A stretch of 64,000 nucleotides of DNA from assembly GCF_002878395.1 (NCBI RefSeq), contig NC_061115.1, forward strand, positions 149,646,899-149,710,898, written 5' to 3'. The translations under genes and the position numbers were made by a program. The notes below the pieces were generated by a model. It made no database searches, was not told the DNA's origin, and worked only from the letters and a program-made list of their open reading frames with translations. Below are positions 35,254 to 46,440 of the stretch, in pieces (the first letter of the stretch is position 1; every line of letters starts with the position of its first letter). This stretch comes from Capsicum annuum. Its lineage: Eukaryota > Streptophyta > Magnoliopsida > Solanales > Solanaceae.

Positions 35254-37402
35254 TCATGGAGACACTAGATTAAACCTATTTGCAAGCATTCTATGAGGAT
35301 TTTATCAAGTATCCTCGTAACAAGAACCCTAAATACAAAAAACCTCTTCCATAAATCTCAAGAATCCAACATGGATTTTCTAAATTGATTCAAGATTCTA
35401 GGTTCCCAAGTGAAGGGTCTCAAGAACCCTCATTCTAGAGCAAGAGTAGAGTTCCAAAAGTGAGAGTTCTTCTAAACCTTCAAATTCAAGGTATGTGGGG
35501 TTTTGAACTTGGGTAACCCTTTCACCATTGTGCCCAAAATATTTATTTACATCATGATTTTGCTGAAGTTATGGGGTTTTTACATGAGTTTGAATTGGGG
35601 TTTTCACCCATATTTATTGAATGCATTATGTTGATATTTCTCATGAATTGAGAGTTAAATGGCATGATTTCTACATGTTTTCTTGAGTTTTTACAGCTGG
35701 ATAAACCCCATTTACTCCTTGAGAAGCTTATATTTGAAATGTTGAGATATTGAAGCATATGACTACATTGAGATTTTGAGATGAATTGCTGAAATTTCCA
35801 GATTTCAACATGATTTATGAATCTATATGCTATATATAATGCTTTTGATAAGCTTTAACTTGAAACTGAACTATGGGTTAGTAAGCCCTATTCGAGACTT
35901 ATGAAATCATGAACTCTCGTGCTATAAGCACCTATGATTTGAGTATTTTGAGATGGTTGAAAATTGAATTGACCTAATGGTCCGAAAGCTTTAAAATCTA
36001 CTTTACTATACGAGATTATTGATTTGATTACTGGGTTCGTGGTGAACCATGAGATTTTTATAAAAGTAGATTTTTATGAGATGAGCACAGGTAATCTAAA
36101 GGGAGTAGTATTTAGCACCAAGAGGGTAAGCTACTACGGTTTCTTACCCCAAAAACTATGTGCCACCGTAGGATGAGAACCTGAGGCTGATTATATTATG
36201 ATTATGAGTGGGCCTGAGGCCGATTTGATTATATGAGCCTGAGGTTGATTTTCGTTTAGTGATCACTAGACCTAGGTTATACTCCTTGGCAAGAGTATGA
36301 TGCTCCTCCCCAACGTGGGGTCTCTTCCTTAGGAGGATAAAATGTTGGAATCTATGTAGCTTGCATGGTTTATGTCGGTTATGAGAATCTTTCTTGCCTT
36401 TTGAACTTCGAAATTAAATGCTTATTTTTCTTTCCTATAAGTTATTTTCCTAAATGGTTGAATTGCAAAGATATTCCCTAATCAAGGTATTGATTTGAGA
36501 TGAGATATTTTCTAAAGTGAATGAAATGCCTTCAAGTATGTTTTCAAGTTTCATAATTTGGAATTCAAAGTATATGAGTTTCTAAATGATTGTGAAGTGT
36601 TGAGCATTGAAGAACTTTTACTGTCTTGAGATATATGCATGACTTAAAAGTTTGGTTTGAAATCCCTTAGCCTTTGGGCATTGAGAGTAAGAGAAGGTTT
36701 TCGATTTTGAAGTTAAATAATGATGACTCATGAGATTATGGTACATGCTTCATTCTACATGACTTATGAGTTTTATATTTTATACTTGTTCAAGCTATGT
36801 GAGTCATCTCATTATGCATACATGATTTGATTGAAGAAAATATCATTACTACTTTATACATAAGCATGCACCCCCGCTTACTCAGTACATTCCAAAGTAC
36901 TGATCCACATATATGTCTATGTGCTACATTGTCTTATAATGTAGGTTCAGGTGCTCAGTCCCAGCCTTACTCGTGATTCTCTGAGAACCTTGCCTGCATT
37001 TTCTACAGTGGTGAGTCCTCCTGGTTTGAGGACAAATCTTCAGATATTTACTGTGCTTGAGAGACTATGTTTTATTTTTAGTCCATTTTGAGTTAGTTGG
37101 GGCTCGTCCTAATGGCTCTCTAGATTTTGATTCAAAGGGGCTTTGTCAGACTAGTATTAGACTTGTGATATGTCGAGAGGGATCAATATTGTGGTTTTGT
37201 TGAGATTTCTCTTTTTTGTGGTCATATGAACCAATTATCCTTTCTTATTTCCTTTCTTGTGATATGGATATGCGAGTGTTTAAGTCTATCCTTATCTTGA
37301 ATTAGGTGTTTTGGGTAGAAATCAGCTCTAAGGGTTAGCTTGGGTTTACTTGTAGCCTTAAGCACTGTGTGACATCCCAGGAGGCGATTACGGGTCGTTA
37401 CA

Positions 37403-37407
37403 TCTAC
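37403..37407. repeat. Target-site duplication of solo LTR L, right copy
   Basis: TCTAC, matching 34711-34715 exactly. Confidence 0.85.
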
Positions 37408-37725
37408 ACCTTAGCGTCTCTTTCATTCTACCCCTAGTTGTTCTAATAAATGATGATTTGTTTGGTAATCTTGTTAATGGAACTAAATTAGGATAATTTC
37501 TTGATGTTTATCATAGCTAACTCCTTTGTACCTTAACTGTTGACTTCTCTTCCATTGACTTGAAGGATGTTTGGTTATATATGAATTGGGTGTCTCTTTG
37601 GCATGGATATTTTGACTTTAACTTTATGCTAAACCTCGTGCTTTGAGGACATCTTGGTTGTTTATTCTTCTATTGTTCTTTAAGATTACAGATTTGAGGA
37701 TGAATCCTTTACTTGAAGGAGGGGA
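37403..37725 (+). pseudogene. pol: Element G: 3' tail of the polyprotein and polypurine tract
   Basis: After the second TCTAC the G element continues. Near 37683-37730 it shows the ending typical of many Ty3/gypsy polyproteins: a DLRTN-like word, then a glutamate/glycine-rich end that overlaps a purine run (GAAGGAGGGGA, 37715-37725). RT, RNase H and integrase are not seen between 34715 and here, so most of pol was deleted before L arrived. The stretch gives the 3' boundary of the G internal region. Confidence 0.5.
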
Positions 37726-38460
37726 TGACATAATTTAAATTGCCTCTAGATCTTAGGAGACGATGCTTATGGTTCAAAAGGTGTTTAGTAACTCCTTTGT
37801 ACTACCAAAAGCTGACAATTGGATAATTATGATGATCAAGTAGGGTCAAGGGATATTAAAGAGTCCAAAGGAAGGAAACGGATGCTAAAAAGCCCAGAAA
37901 AGCTTGCATACACCCCATAAGATTTTGAGGTGTGCCTAACCCACTCTAGATCTACTAGAGTAGGTCAAAACAGACTAGGTGCCTTGGGATGTGCCCCATA
38001 TATGCCCCATATGCTGTAGAAGTTCTCAAGCGGATGTTTAATTGGCTACTTTGGTTTGGTATTTCCAAATGGGTTATTTTTGGGCCTATAAGCTGTAATA
38101 ACTTAGAGTAGACAATAAAAAAGACCTTATTTAATTTTAGTAGGTAGACTTTGAAGAATTATGAATGTATGTACTTGTGAGAGTAAGGCAAGTACGAAAT
38201 CGCTTGTGTTGATCTTTTATTTAGAAACATAGGTTTATTGGGAATTCAATTCCCTTAAAGTCTACGTAAGATTTAGGTGCCTTGTTTGGTATGTTGATTG
38301 AGTGTTTAGGGTTTGATATACCTTTTATTTGCTTTCAATTCCTTACATTGTGTCTATCTTAATACATTCCTATCTATTTTTTTTTTCGCATTGTAGTTAT
38401 AGTTTTCATTTTCATACTTTTTGTTTTGTATCACAGTATGAGTTGTAGTTACATTCTACC
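37726..38460 (+). repeat. LTR of element G
   Basis: It begins TGACATAATTT directly after the purine run, as a 3' LTR should. The right edge is unclear. At about 38467 a sequence resembling a worn initiator tRNA-Met primer site follows (TTGGGTCATATAGAGCC), which would instead suit a 5' LTR. A tandem or recombined G copy would explain both. Confidence 0.45.
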
Positions 38461-38717
38461 TTTTTCTTGGGTCATATAGAGCCTAAGATGGTATTATGGT
38501 TGATCCATTCAAGATAGCAGGGATTTGGGATTGTGCTAGCATTGTAGTGTCTTTTTTATTACTAGATCAAGGGGAATTAGGAGATTACCTTAACTCTGAG
38601 TACTAGGCATGCCCCGGTGTACAACCTAGAATTAATACAAAAATAAAATAACAAATAAAATTAGTAAATAAGGACTAACAGTTTAATAAACACAATGGAT
38701 CTAACACTAAACCGCAT
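38461..38717. other. Leader sequences of G and H, junction unresolved
   Basis: The left part looks like sequence downstream of a G primer site; the right part (from about 38600) is the leader upstream of the H primer site read on the minus strand. No coding sequence is seen. Confidence 0.35.
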
Positions 38718-38735
38718 TCCCCTACAATGATGCCA
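38718..38735 (-). other. Primer binding site of element H (tRNA-Asp type)
   Basis: The minus strand reads TGGCATCATTGTAGGGGA. This is a worn form of the Athila primer site that pairs with the 3' end of tRNA-Asp (TGGCGCCGTTGCCGGGGA). It adjoins the H LTR. Confidence 0.65.
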
Positions 38736-38740
38736 AAATT

Positions 38741-40217
38741 TGATGTAACCCAAATTACATCTCACAATGAGATATAAGTGGTATTGAATCAAATATAGAA
38801 TCCATCCAAGATTGGGGTCAACCCCCCATGAAATATGGTTAGGAGCTTGATTTATGTGGTTATTTAAGCAATCAGTCAGTTATTTCCAAAAAGAGAGGTG
38901 TTATAACAAACAATATTTATAGTAGTGAGTAACCAAGTAATAGAATGTTTAATAATGTTGTTGTTAATAATGAGAAAATTGACTAGGATTGTGTTCCCAT
39001 GGTTTCGTACTACAGTAGGCATGTTGTACTAGTGTTCTATTCTAGTTCTTAGTATGAAAGATCGGTAAGTAAAGTTCACCTAAATGGCATGTCCCCTAGA
39101 TAGATGAATATCACCACACAACTTAGTCTGCCAAAGGTTTCTTACCTTACTAACTCTTACCTTTTATACCACATTAATTATTCTTGGACAAGGTCAAATA
39201 ATTAGATGAGGGTTGGTAACCTCAAATATCCATTTTTAATTCCTTTTCTCATTCCCTATCCCTTTGGCACATCAAGTAAGAATAAGACAAGTTTTAACAT
39301 TTGCCACCATTAAAAACAATCAATACAAAAGGATGAACAATACATGCATGAACACCATTCAAGAATCACTAAGTACTTTACCTACGTTGTTAATTCATCA
39401 TAGTTATCACAATCCTTGTTGAGGGATTTAGATACTCATGCTCATATGATATAATAATAATAATTAGTAGAATTTACAATCATCAACTTAAAATAAAGTA
39501 ATTGAAATCTAGACACTTGAAATATTAAGGTAGAAATGATACAAGAATCAATGTCTAATATCTCAAGTCTCAGAACAAAACAATATATGATGTTTCAAAA
39601 AATAAAATGTTTGTATGAATGTGTGAACAATAAAAGAAACCTTAGGAAAAGTATTCATAGAAAAACAAAACCTATCCTAAACACAGTGTGATTGTAGTAT
39701 CCATGCATCAAATAAGGGTAGGACGACTTGTTATATAATGCAATGATCCCTCCTTCTTACTTGTTGTTAGGTTGATGATCCTTACTTGTAATCTAAAGTT
39801 CATAGCATGGTCATCACAATAACCCTATCCTTTTGAAGGATATCTCATTGCTTTAACTCATTTTGTTCGTCCTTACTTTTTCACTTATTATGATCTTCTC
39901 CCATAACATTCAAGACGAGTTTTTTGTACCTTAGAATGGGCCAATGGATGTCGTTGTTTGATGATCTTCAATATTCATATCCTTTAATTCATCCAACGCC
40001 TGCAATGGAATAGGTTGTTAATATCTCTAACAGTCTATTGGATGGCTCGTCTGATGTACATGGGCTTCATTTTCTCTATTTTCAGAACTGTAACTCCCAA
40101 AACAAGTTTTTCCTACAAATACCACAAAAACACATCATACCTATATAAACATGCCGTAGGCTTAGGATATTTTCCTTGTTTTAAGCATTGAAAGTATTAT
40201 AAATCTACGGTACATCA
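38741..40217 (-). repeat. LTR H, Athila type
   Basis: It is 1477 bp with 5-bp inverted ends, TGATG...CATCA. On the minus strand it ends at the primer site, so it is a 5' LTR. Its end block 'ataaatctacggtacatca' corresponds to 'ataaatctatagcacatca' in LTR J. The body shows the same order of blocks as J but is a separate subfamily. Its internal region is interrupted by G or lost; F (29.05-31.1 kb) is a candidate. Confidence 0.7.
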
Positions 40218-41383
40218 ATCAGTTATTTGAATGTACTGAGCATATGTAATATGCAACTATAAATAGCTAACCATGCTAGTAAATACTAATAATTGGACTA
40301 AAATGCAAGACTAAATTCATCTGTTGAGCTAAAGTACATTTACCCTATTATACATGCATCTAAATTGATAAGGAATGATAAGTTAGAAAATACATAATTT
40401 AAAATAAATAGACTGATATGAGGGTCATGTACAAATACTAAGTTGATATTGTAACTATGGGAGAGTTAATTAACTAATATAAAACACATGAGCTAACATT
40501 GAGTTTGATGTTTACACCCTATCAAACCACATGAGCTAACATAGAGGCATGTCTAGCATGATCACTACACTTTTTTCCAACTAGGTGAACTAAATAAACT
40601 TATGGTGGTGTGTAGTTCTGAGGCTAAATTGCTTTATTCAAACTAAAATCAATAATTTACTGGTATTGGGTATTAATAACACATCAATCTTTTTAACTAA
40701 AAAATCATATGGAAATACTGTGAAATCAAGTTAAATATTGCATCGTGCAACAGATCAAAATAAGGGAGAATACATAATTATTCTATGGGAATTATGAGAG
40801 ATCTAAAATCATAGGTGAATCATAAATAGAATGAAAACCCCCTAAATTTAATATGTAAAGAAACTGAAATACTGTGAGCTATTTGGAACTCAATGAGAAA
40901 AAGGAGTACCCATTGATAAAGTCCCACATACCTGAAAGGAGAGTTCTTGCTAGAAAGATTGAAAAACTAAACTTTTGGAGAAAAAACCTAGTTTTGCCTT
41001 TGATATAGTATAATTGCTTTTTCTGGTATTTATAAGTATTAGGAAAGAATGTGGAGGATTAAATTGACTAGTCCCTTTAATCCTACTTAGAGACCTTAAA
41101 AAACATAGTATAGGTGTGAAATGAGTGGAAAAGGACCAAAGGTCCCTAAGAAAAATATAACTAACATTAATGTCTAGGGATGGATGAGTCTCACGATGAC
41201 ATGTTTTCACTTATAGCGACACATCATTTGAGTCATTGTGAGGGTACTAAATTTGGGCATCTTGACGATGGGTGATCATAATGACTCACTGTGACACCTG
41301 TAGACACATCATTAAAGCTCATCATACTAGGAAACATTTTTAACTTTTAGGACTTTGTCATAATGGAGTAGAAGATGACTCTT
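40218..41383 (-). repeat. Fragment of a Del/Tekay-type LTR related to LTR B
   Basis: The block 40870-41330 resembles 15420-15780 of LTR B in sequence order: the 'ttggaactc', 'tcccacata', 'aaaggtccc' and 'gactca' words and the block of GACTCA/GAGTCAT motifs. It has no clear ends: H sits to the left and J starts at 41384. Element J probably inserted into this LTR. Confidence 0.45.
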
Positions 41384-42805
41384 TGATCAACGCCCAAACT
41401 ATACTTCCAACTGAAGGATAAAGTAATCGTTGTCAAGTAAAGTAACCTAACTTGGTTGAGGTCGAACCCACAGGGAAGACACAGAGTTGTATCTCTATTT
41501 TACGAAACTCAACGGGATAAACAGAAAGTAAATGTGGGGTTTGTTGTAATATTGAAAAAGTAGAAAATATCAACTTTGGTTGTAATTAGTCAGTGACGAA
41601 AACTAGGATTGTGTTCCCCCTAGTTTCTAAACTCAGTAGGCTTATCGTGTTGTATTGAACCAATATAGTACCTTGCATGCAGAATTTGATAAGTTACTTA
41701 CCATCAACAGTCTTATGGACTCATTGATGGATTTCATCCATTACATTTTGAGCCTCAGGATGCCACATTACTTACCCTTATCCTAGATCCCGATTAACTA
41801 TTACTTTTGTGTCTCAAGTTATTAGATAATAGATAATCATCTTACATAGATGACACTGATTAGCCTAGATCAACAATTAATCTTAAAATTAGTGTAGTAA
41901 TTATCTTTTCCTAGCCATTACTCCTCTTATGGAGTAAGTAGTGATATTCTAGGCAAGATTTTATCGTTTACAACCGCTCAGACATCTATCAAACCGAAGA
42001 TACAACAATATATGCAAAGATACCAATTTTGAACATCTTAGAACTTCCCATACTTTGTCAATATTCCAGGGTTCCCATAACCCTAGATAAGGGATTTAGC
42101 CACTCATACTTTTGAAACAATCAATGAAATTCATAACGAGAAGCATTAAACAATGTCACAATGATCAAAGAGTAAAAACCAAAATCTGTAACTGAATTAT
42201 CAACCATAATCAAGAACAAAGTAATCCCAAGATCAAATTTGAATCTTCAAATCAAATATAAGTTTGTAAATATTGAGAGTGTGTCAACTAACTACAAAAT
42301 GTCAAAAAGGTATTTATAGGATACAAGGAAACCCTAAATATCAAAAACTGAATGAAAAAGGAATATTGAGGACCGTGGCTACTTAATTAGGCCACCTACA
42401 AACCATAGGTACTACCTACGGATCATAGGTAGTCCTAAGTAAGTGTCAGACCTCCTGCACAACTCCTAAAACTCTCTGGACTTGGACCTTTGACACTTAC
42501 TTTGGTCACCTAAGGACCGTAGGTGCCCTTAGTAAGTGATAAAGTCTTCTTTTTCATGCTTCTAAGCCTCTGGACTTTAAGTTTTGACACCAACTTAGGT
42601 CACTTATGCCTAGTAAGTGGACCTTACACCCAAAAATACCTATGTAAGAAGCCAAAAACATCAATTTTCATCTTTTTCATCCATTTAGTATCCAAAAATT
42701 GATTTTCTACAAAACATACCAAAAAGATATCATATCTCACAAAAATACCTAATAAACTTGCATATTTTCATTATTCGGTGCTATAAATCTATAGCACATC
42801 AAACA
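41384..42805 (-). repeat. 3' LTR of element J
   Basis: It is 1422 bp, starts TGATCAACGCCC and ends CATCAAACA on the plus strand. It aligns well with 61921-62970 (for example 41420-41480 against 61960-62010 and 41800-41960 against 62320-62480). The stretch 42375-42610 holds repeated 'cctaaggaccgtaggt'-like motifs in both orientations. The polypurine tract adjoins the right edge. Confidence 0.85.
42311..42318 (-). promoter_or_regulatory. Candidate TATA box in the J 3' LTR
   Basis: The minus strand reads TATAAATA in a context (CCTATAAATACC) that is conserved in the 5' copy at 62844-62851 and recognisable in the remnant at the left window edge. Conservation between copies supports it as the LTR promoter. 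Confidence 0.5.
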
Positions 42806-42817
42806 CCCTCAACTTAG
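42806..42817 (-). other. Polypurine tract of element J
   Basis: The minus strand reads CTAAGTTGAGGG immediately before the 3' LTR start TGTTTGATG. Confidence 0.6.
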
Positions 42818-43562
42818 AACGTATGCATATCCTCTGGAAACACAATAAAACAATTAAACATGATGCATAACTAAGAGAATCTAAGCTATCTAAGGCAGTA
42901 AATCATCACTTTAAGCTCAAACATATTACCCCCTCCTATTTCAACAATCCAAAACCAACTATGTATAAAAATAAAGTACGCTAATATGACACAAAGGAAT
43001 CAAGATATGAAAATTACATTAGCAATAGACAAACATTTATATAAAGGTTACATTACCCAAACAAGTAAGTATCTAGTAGTAGAACCCATATGCCCTCACA
43101 TCAAAGAAGTCCCACTCACTCATATGGAATAATGAATGTCAATGCAAAGATTGTCAAGTGACACTCACATTTAAATGAGAAGTTCCACCAATGTGTATCA
43201 AATACCATAGGCTTGCCCTTATTTTATTTAACTTGGATTTTTGAGACAGTTAAGTTAGGATCACTATAGGATTTTATTCGACTTGAAATGTAGGTTAAGG
43301 GGGTTGGCATAGTACATATAGATATATCAAGTGACTAAGCCTCCTTGGCACTACACTAACTTTGTGGTACACACTTACAAATTTCCTTTTATTCCACCTT
43401 TATTTCTCCCTTTTATTCTATTATGCACATTCAGGTTGGGTGTAGTTTCTTTTATTTTTTTCTTTTTTCTTTTTCTTTTTCTTACATTTTCCTTTATTTC
43501 TTCTACCACATCCAGTCTTACAATCTTTTCTCTTATTTAACCCTTTTTTAGACCCACTTTAC
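42818..43562 (-). other. J 3' untranslated region, part 1
   Basis: No coding similarity is seen. 43440-43520 is a T/C-rich low-complexity run; the hydrophobic frame at 43331-43540 is a by-product of it. The region is cut by solo LTR K and resumes at 45655. Confidence 0.5.
43558..43562. repeat. Target-site duplication of solo LTR K, left copy
   Basis: TTTAC, identical to 45655-45659. Confidence 0.9.
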
Positions 43563-45654
43563 TGTAACACCCTGCATTTTGGGCTAGAATAAAAATCATG
43601 ATTTTGATGCGTTGATAATCCCGAATCCATAAATCCTATGCCAATATGGCATGTTAATTAATTGTGTATTATGTGAATCCATTCAAGCTTGAATTTATAC
43701 CATAGAGGTCCTTCAACTCAAGGACGAGTTGAAACTATTTCAGGACGAGTTGAAACTATTTCGATCGACTAAGTTTTAGTGGATGTTGTAAAGTGTGTCA
43801 TCTTCCATCGACCATAACTCTATGTCTATGTCAAATTAGAGAGCCTACTATGTGGAAAATGATATTTCTTCGAGTTAGCTTTCCAACAATACCAATTTTC
43901 CTAAAATCCGACACCCGAGCAAGAAGTTATGGCCTTTCAAAGTAGTAGGCGGCGCCTATGTAAACATAGGTGATAACAAGGCACCGCCTATGCAAAACAT
44001 AGGTGATAGCATAGGCAGCGCCTATGTAAGGAATTCTGGTGACTTAAACACTCCATTTTTGGGGTAAAATGGTCCTTTTCCAACCTTATTTAGCCATAAA
44101 CACGAAAGTCAGTTCCCAAAGACCCCAAAATACACCTTCATTCATCTAAATTTTTCAATAACTCTCTCTAGGGTTTCAAAATAAAAAAAAAACCAAATAG
44201 TTCAAGATTCAACCATGGGTTTTCAAACAAATTGAAGATTTGGAATCTCTACAACTTAGGCTTCAAGAAGCACCTATCATATTCGTATATAGAGGTACGT
44301 GGGGTTATCCAAAAAATCTCATGTGTATAGTTTTTATGAACATGCATGCTTTTAAATGGGGCTTTTCAATCAAATGCTAATAACTTGCTTTCAATATGAT
44401 TTCTAATTCATTTTCTTTATGTCATGGGAATTGTTTGCCTATATACTTTAATGGCAGAAACCATGCATATGTGATTTGAGATTTTCCATGGAAGTTTGAT
44501 AAATATGAATGATAAATTGTTTTCAAATTTCCATGATAATGTTTTGATACTCCATATTGTATTGTGATCAACAAAAGAGAGCATGAATTTGAAATAAATA
44601 TTGTTCAACACCTGTAAATGATGAAGCAGCTTGGTTTTTACATAATTATGCATATGTGGATGTGATACTGATGACTTGAAAGTCGGGTACGATGATACCC
44701 TACAGAATACGGCATGTGATTGGATAAAATGAAATTTGAATGTATTGATTTTACATGAGAAAGGTGGATGCCCAAAGAAGGCGTTTGAGACACAAAGGCT
44801 CATCACTGGAAAAACGTGTTTGCCGACATGGAATATTGGTACCAGGATAAGTGAGCTTATGTACTTGACTTCATGTCATTCCCAAATTGGGATTATAGGT
44901 AGGAGCCTGAGCCAAGTGATCTTGGGCACTACTATTGGGTCGATACACCATGCTGTGTGATCTTGTGTGTCTCTCCCTAACTTATACTCTAATCTCGGCG
45001 GCAACTGAGGTTTGAAAGTTGGTGTAAATTATGTAGGGTATTCCACCTAGCTCAATTGCATTTCATTATTGTTGAGAAAAACTATTGCATTACACCCATG
45101 TGCTTTCAAATGATTTGATACAAAATTGCTTTATAATGGATCTCAAATATATTTTGTAAAAATATTATGTTTTTCTTTGATATCTCTGCGTGCCAGTACT
45201 TTTGTGCTGACCCCCTCCCCTCTCCAACCTCCCAGGTTCAGAGGCCCAGTCTAGGGGTCAAGAGAATCAGTAGATCATTCAGACAGAGTTGCAGAGACAA
45301 GTAGTGAGCCTTCTATGTTTCAGAAGGTCTTATGTCCTGCAGTCTTTTTATCTTATATTCAGTTTTGGGGGTCTACTGGGGGCCTTGTCCCAGTTTTCAA
45401 ATAGACATTGTTTTAGTCATGTAGTAGAGATTTTGCAGATGATTTTAAGAGATGTTAATTTAGATGGTGGGACACTATTCCCCATTTTCATTTTCATATG
45501 ATTCTTGACCATGTTTCCGTTATATTGTGTATCTTCCGTATTTCTTTTTCTTTTGTCATAAATTATGTGCATGATTATCAGACAGATAAGGGTGTTTCGG
45601 GCCTCCATAGTTCGAAATGCTCATCACGGCCAGGCCCTGGTTCGGGTCGTGACA
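43563..45654 (+). repeat. Solo LTR K (Del/Tekay type), inserted in J
   Basis: It is 2092 bp, starts TGTAACACCC and ends GGGTCGTGACA, flanked by a perfect TTTAC duplication. No internal sequence is present, so it formed by LTR-LTR recombination. Close to its start (43945-44030) it has several copies of the words GCCTATGTA and ACATAGGTG that can pair with each other. Open frames inside (44417-44806 minus, 45289-45501 plus) have no recognisable protein and are treated as chance. K is the freshest-looking of the solo LTRs by its clean ends. Confidence 0.92.
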
Positions 45655-45659
45655 TTTAC
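45655..45659. repeat. Target-site duplication of solo LTR K, right copy
   Basis: TTTAC, matching 43558-43562 exactly. Confidence 0.9.
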
Positions 45660-46440
45660 ATTACATACCCCTATGATAGCCACCCTCAACTTAGGCGATT
45701 TGACTGAGTTGAGGTGCACAATGTCCAAGGAGGACTAGGGCAAAAATAAGTTCATTGTAATGCAAATGGGAAAGTGAAATGTGTAACAAGAAAAATATTC
45801 TATAAGGCCCTAATCGGAATCAAGGGATAGTATTTCGTACTAGAAAGGTCGTTTAGACTAAAAGTGGACTAATATAAAAAAAATTGTCCATTATCCTTTC
45901 CAAATCGACTATCTTATAACCTAGGCAAGACTAACCTGGCAAGTTCTGGATTTAACACATAAAGAAACCTAAGTACAATCTCACATACATATGGCTTAGA
46001 GTCACATCACAAGATACCACCTAACTGGTTCATACAGAAGTTAGCTATGATTACTATGTCTGTAATCTAATGCCATAACAAGATCAACAATGGTCACATA
46101 TATATATATTCACACTGTTCTAAAAACAAATTTTAGAGCGGTGTCATTTTTCTCCAAATCAACAAAAAACATAAAAACTATCCTAAATACTCAATATTTC
46201 CTAATTACACAAAAACAAACACAATATGAAACACAACATAATATGACACAAATTTTAACCTAGACATGCCAATTCTACAACCATACCACGATCGATAGGA
46301 AAAAAAGTATGGTAGCAAAAATCCGCAGCGGCCATGGTATACCCCACCCCAACAAAAATTGTGTACTATCCCAATTGCATATAAATAATAGAAATAAAGG
46401 AAATAAGGATATACCTAGTACACAGTAGGTATTTGTGTCA
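45660..46440 (-). other. J 3' untranslated region, part 2
   Basis: The stretch near 45670-45740 carries the 'aacttaggcgatttgactgagttgagg' word group typical of the 3' leader of these Athila-type elements, and a TA-repeat lies at about 46098-46112. No coding sequence is seen. Confidence 0.45.

Larger units (their letters stand above)
34716..37402 (+). repeat. Solo LTR L (Del/Tekay type), inserted in G
   Basis: It is 2687 bp, starts TGTAAGGTCC and ends GGGTCGTTACA, with the perfect pentamer TCTAC on both sides. No internal sequence, primer site or polypurine tract adjoins it, so it is what remains after recombination between the two LTRs of one insertion. The right half has the 'agtactgat...ggttcaggt...gtgagtcctc' series (36890-37025) shared by LTRs K and M. 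The left half has four copies of a CpG-rich motif, described separately. Frames at 34977-35243 and 34996-35268 lie inside it and are chance. Confidence 0.9.

Noticed and set aside
34977..35268. Overlapping 88- and 90-residue frames
   Set aside because: They fall in the GC-rich repeat zone of LTR L, where stops are rarer; both strands being open together is an effect of composition.
43331..43540. Hydrophobic 69-residue frame that looks like a membrane peptide
   Set aside because: It is encoded by a T/C-rich low-complexity run in the J 3' untranslated region; poly-Phe/Leu is a by-product.
44417..44806. 129-residue open frame on the minus strand
   Set aside because: It lies wholly inside solo LTR K and shows no known motif; LTRs of this size have such frames by chance.
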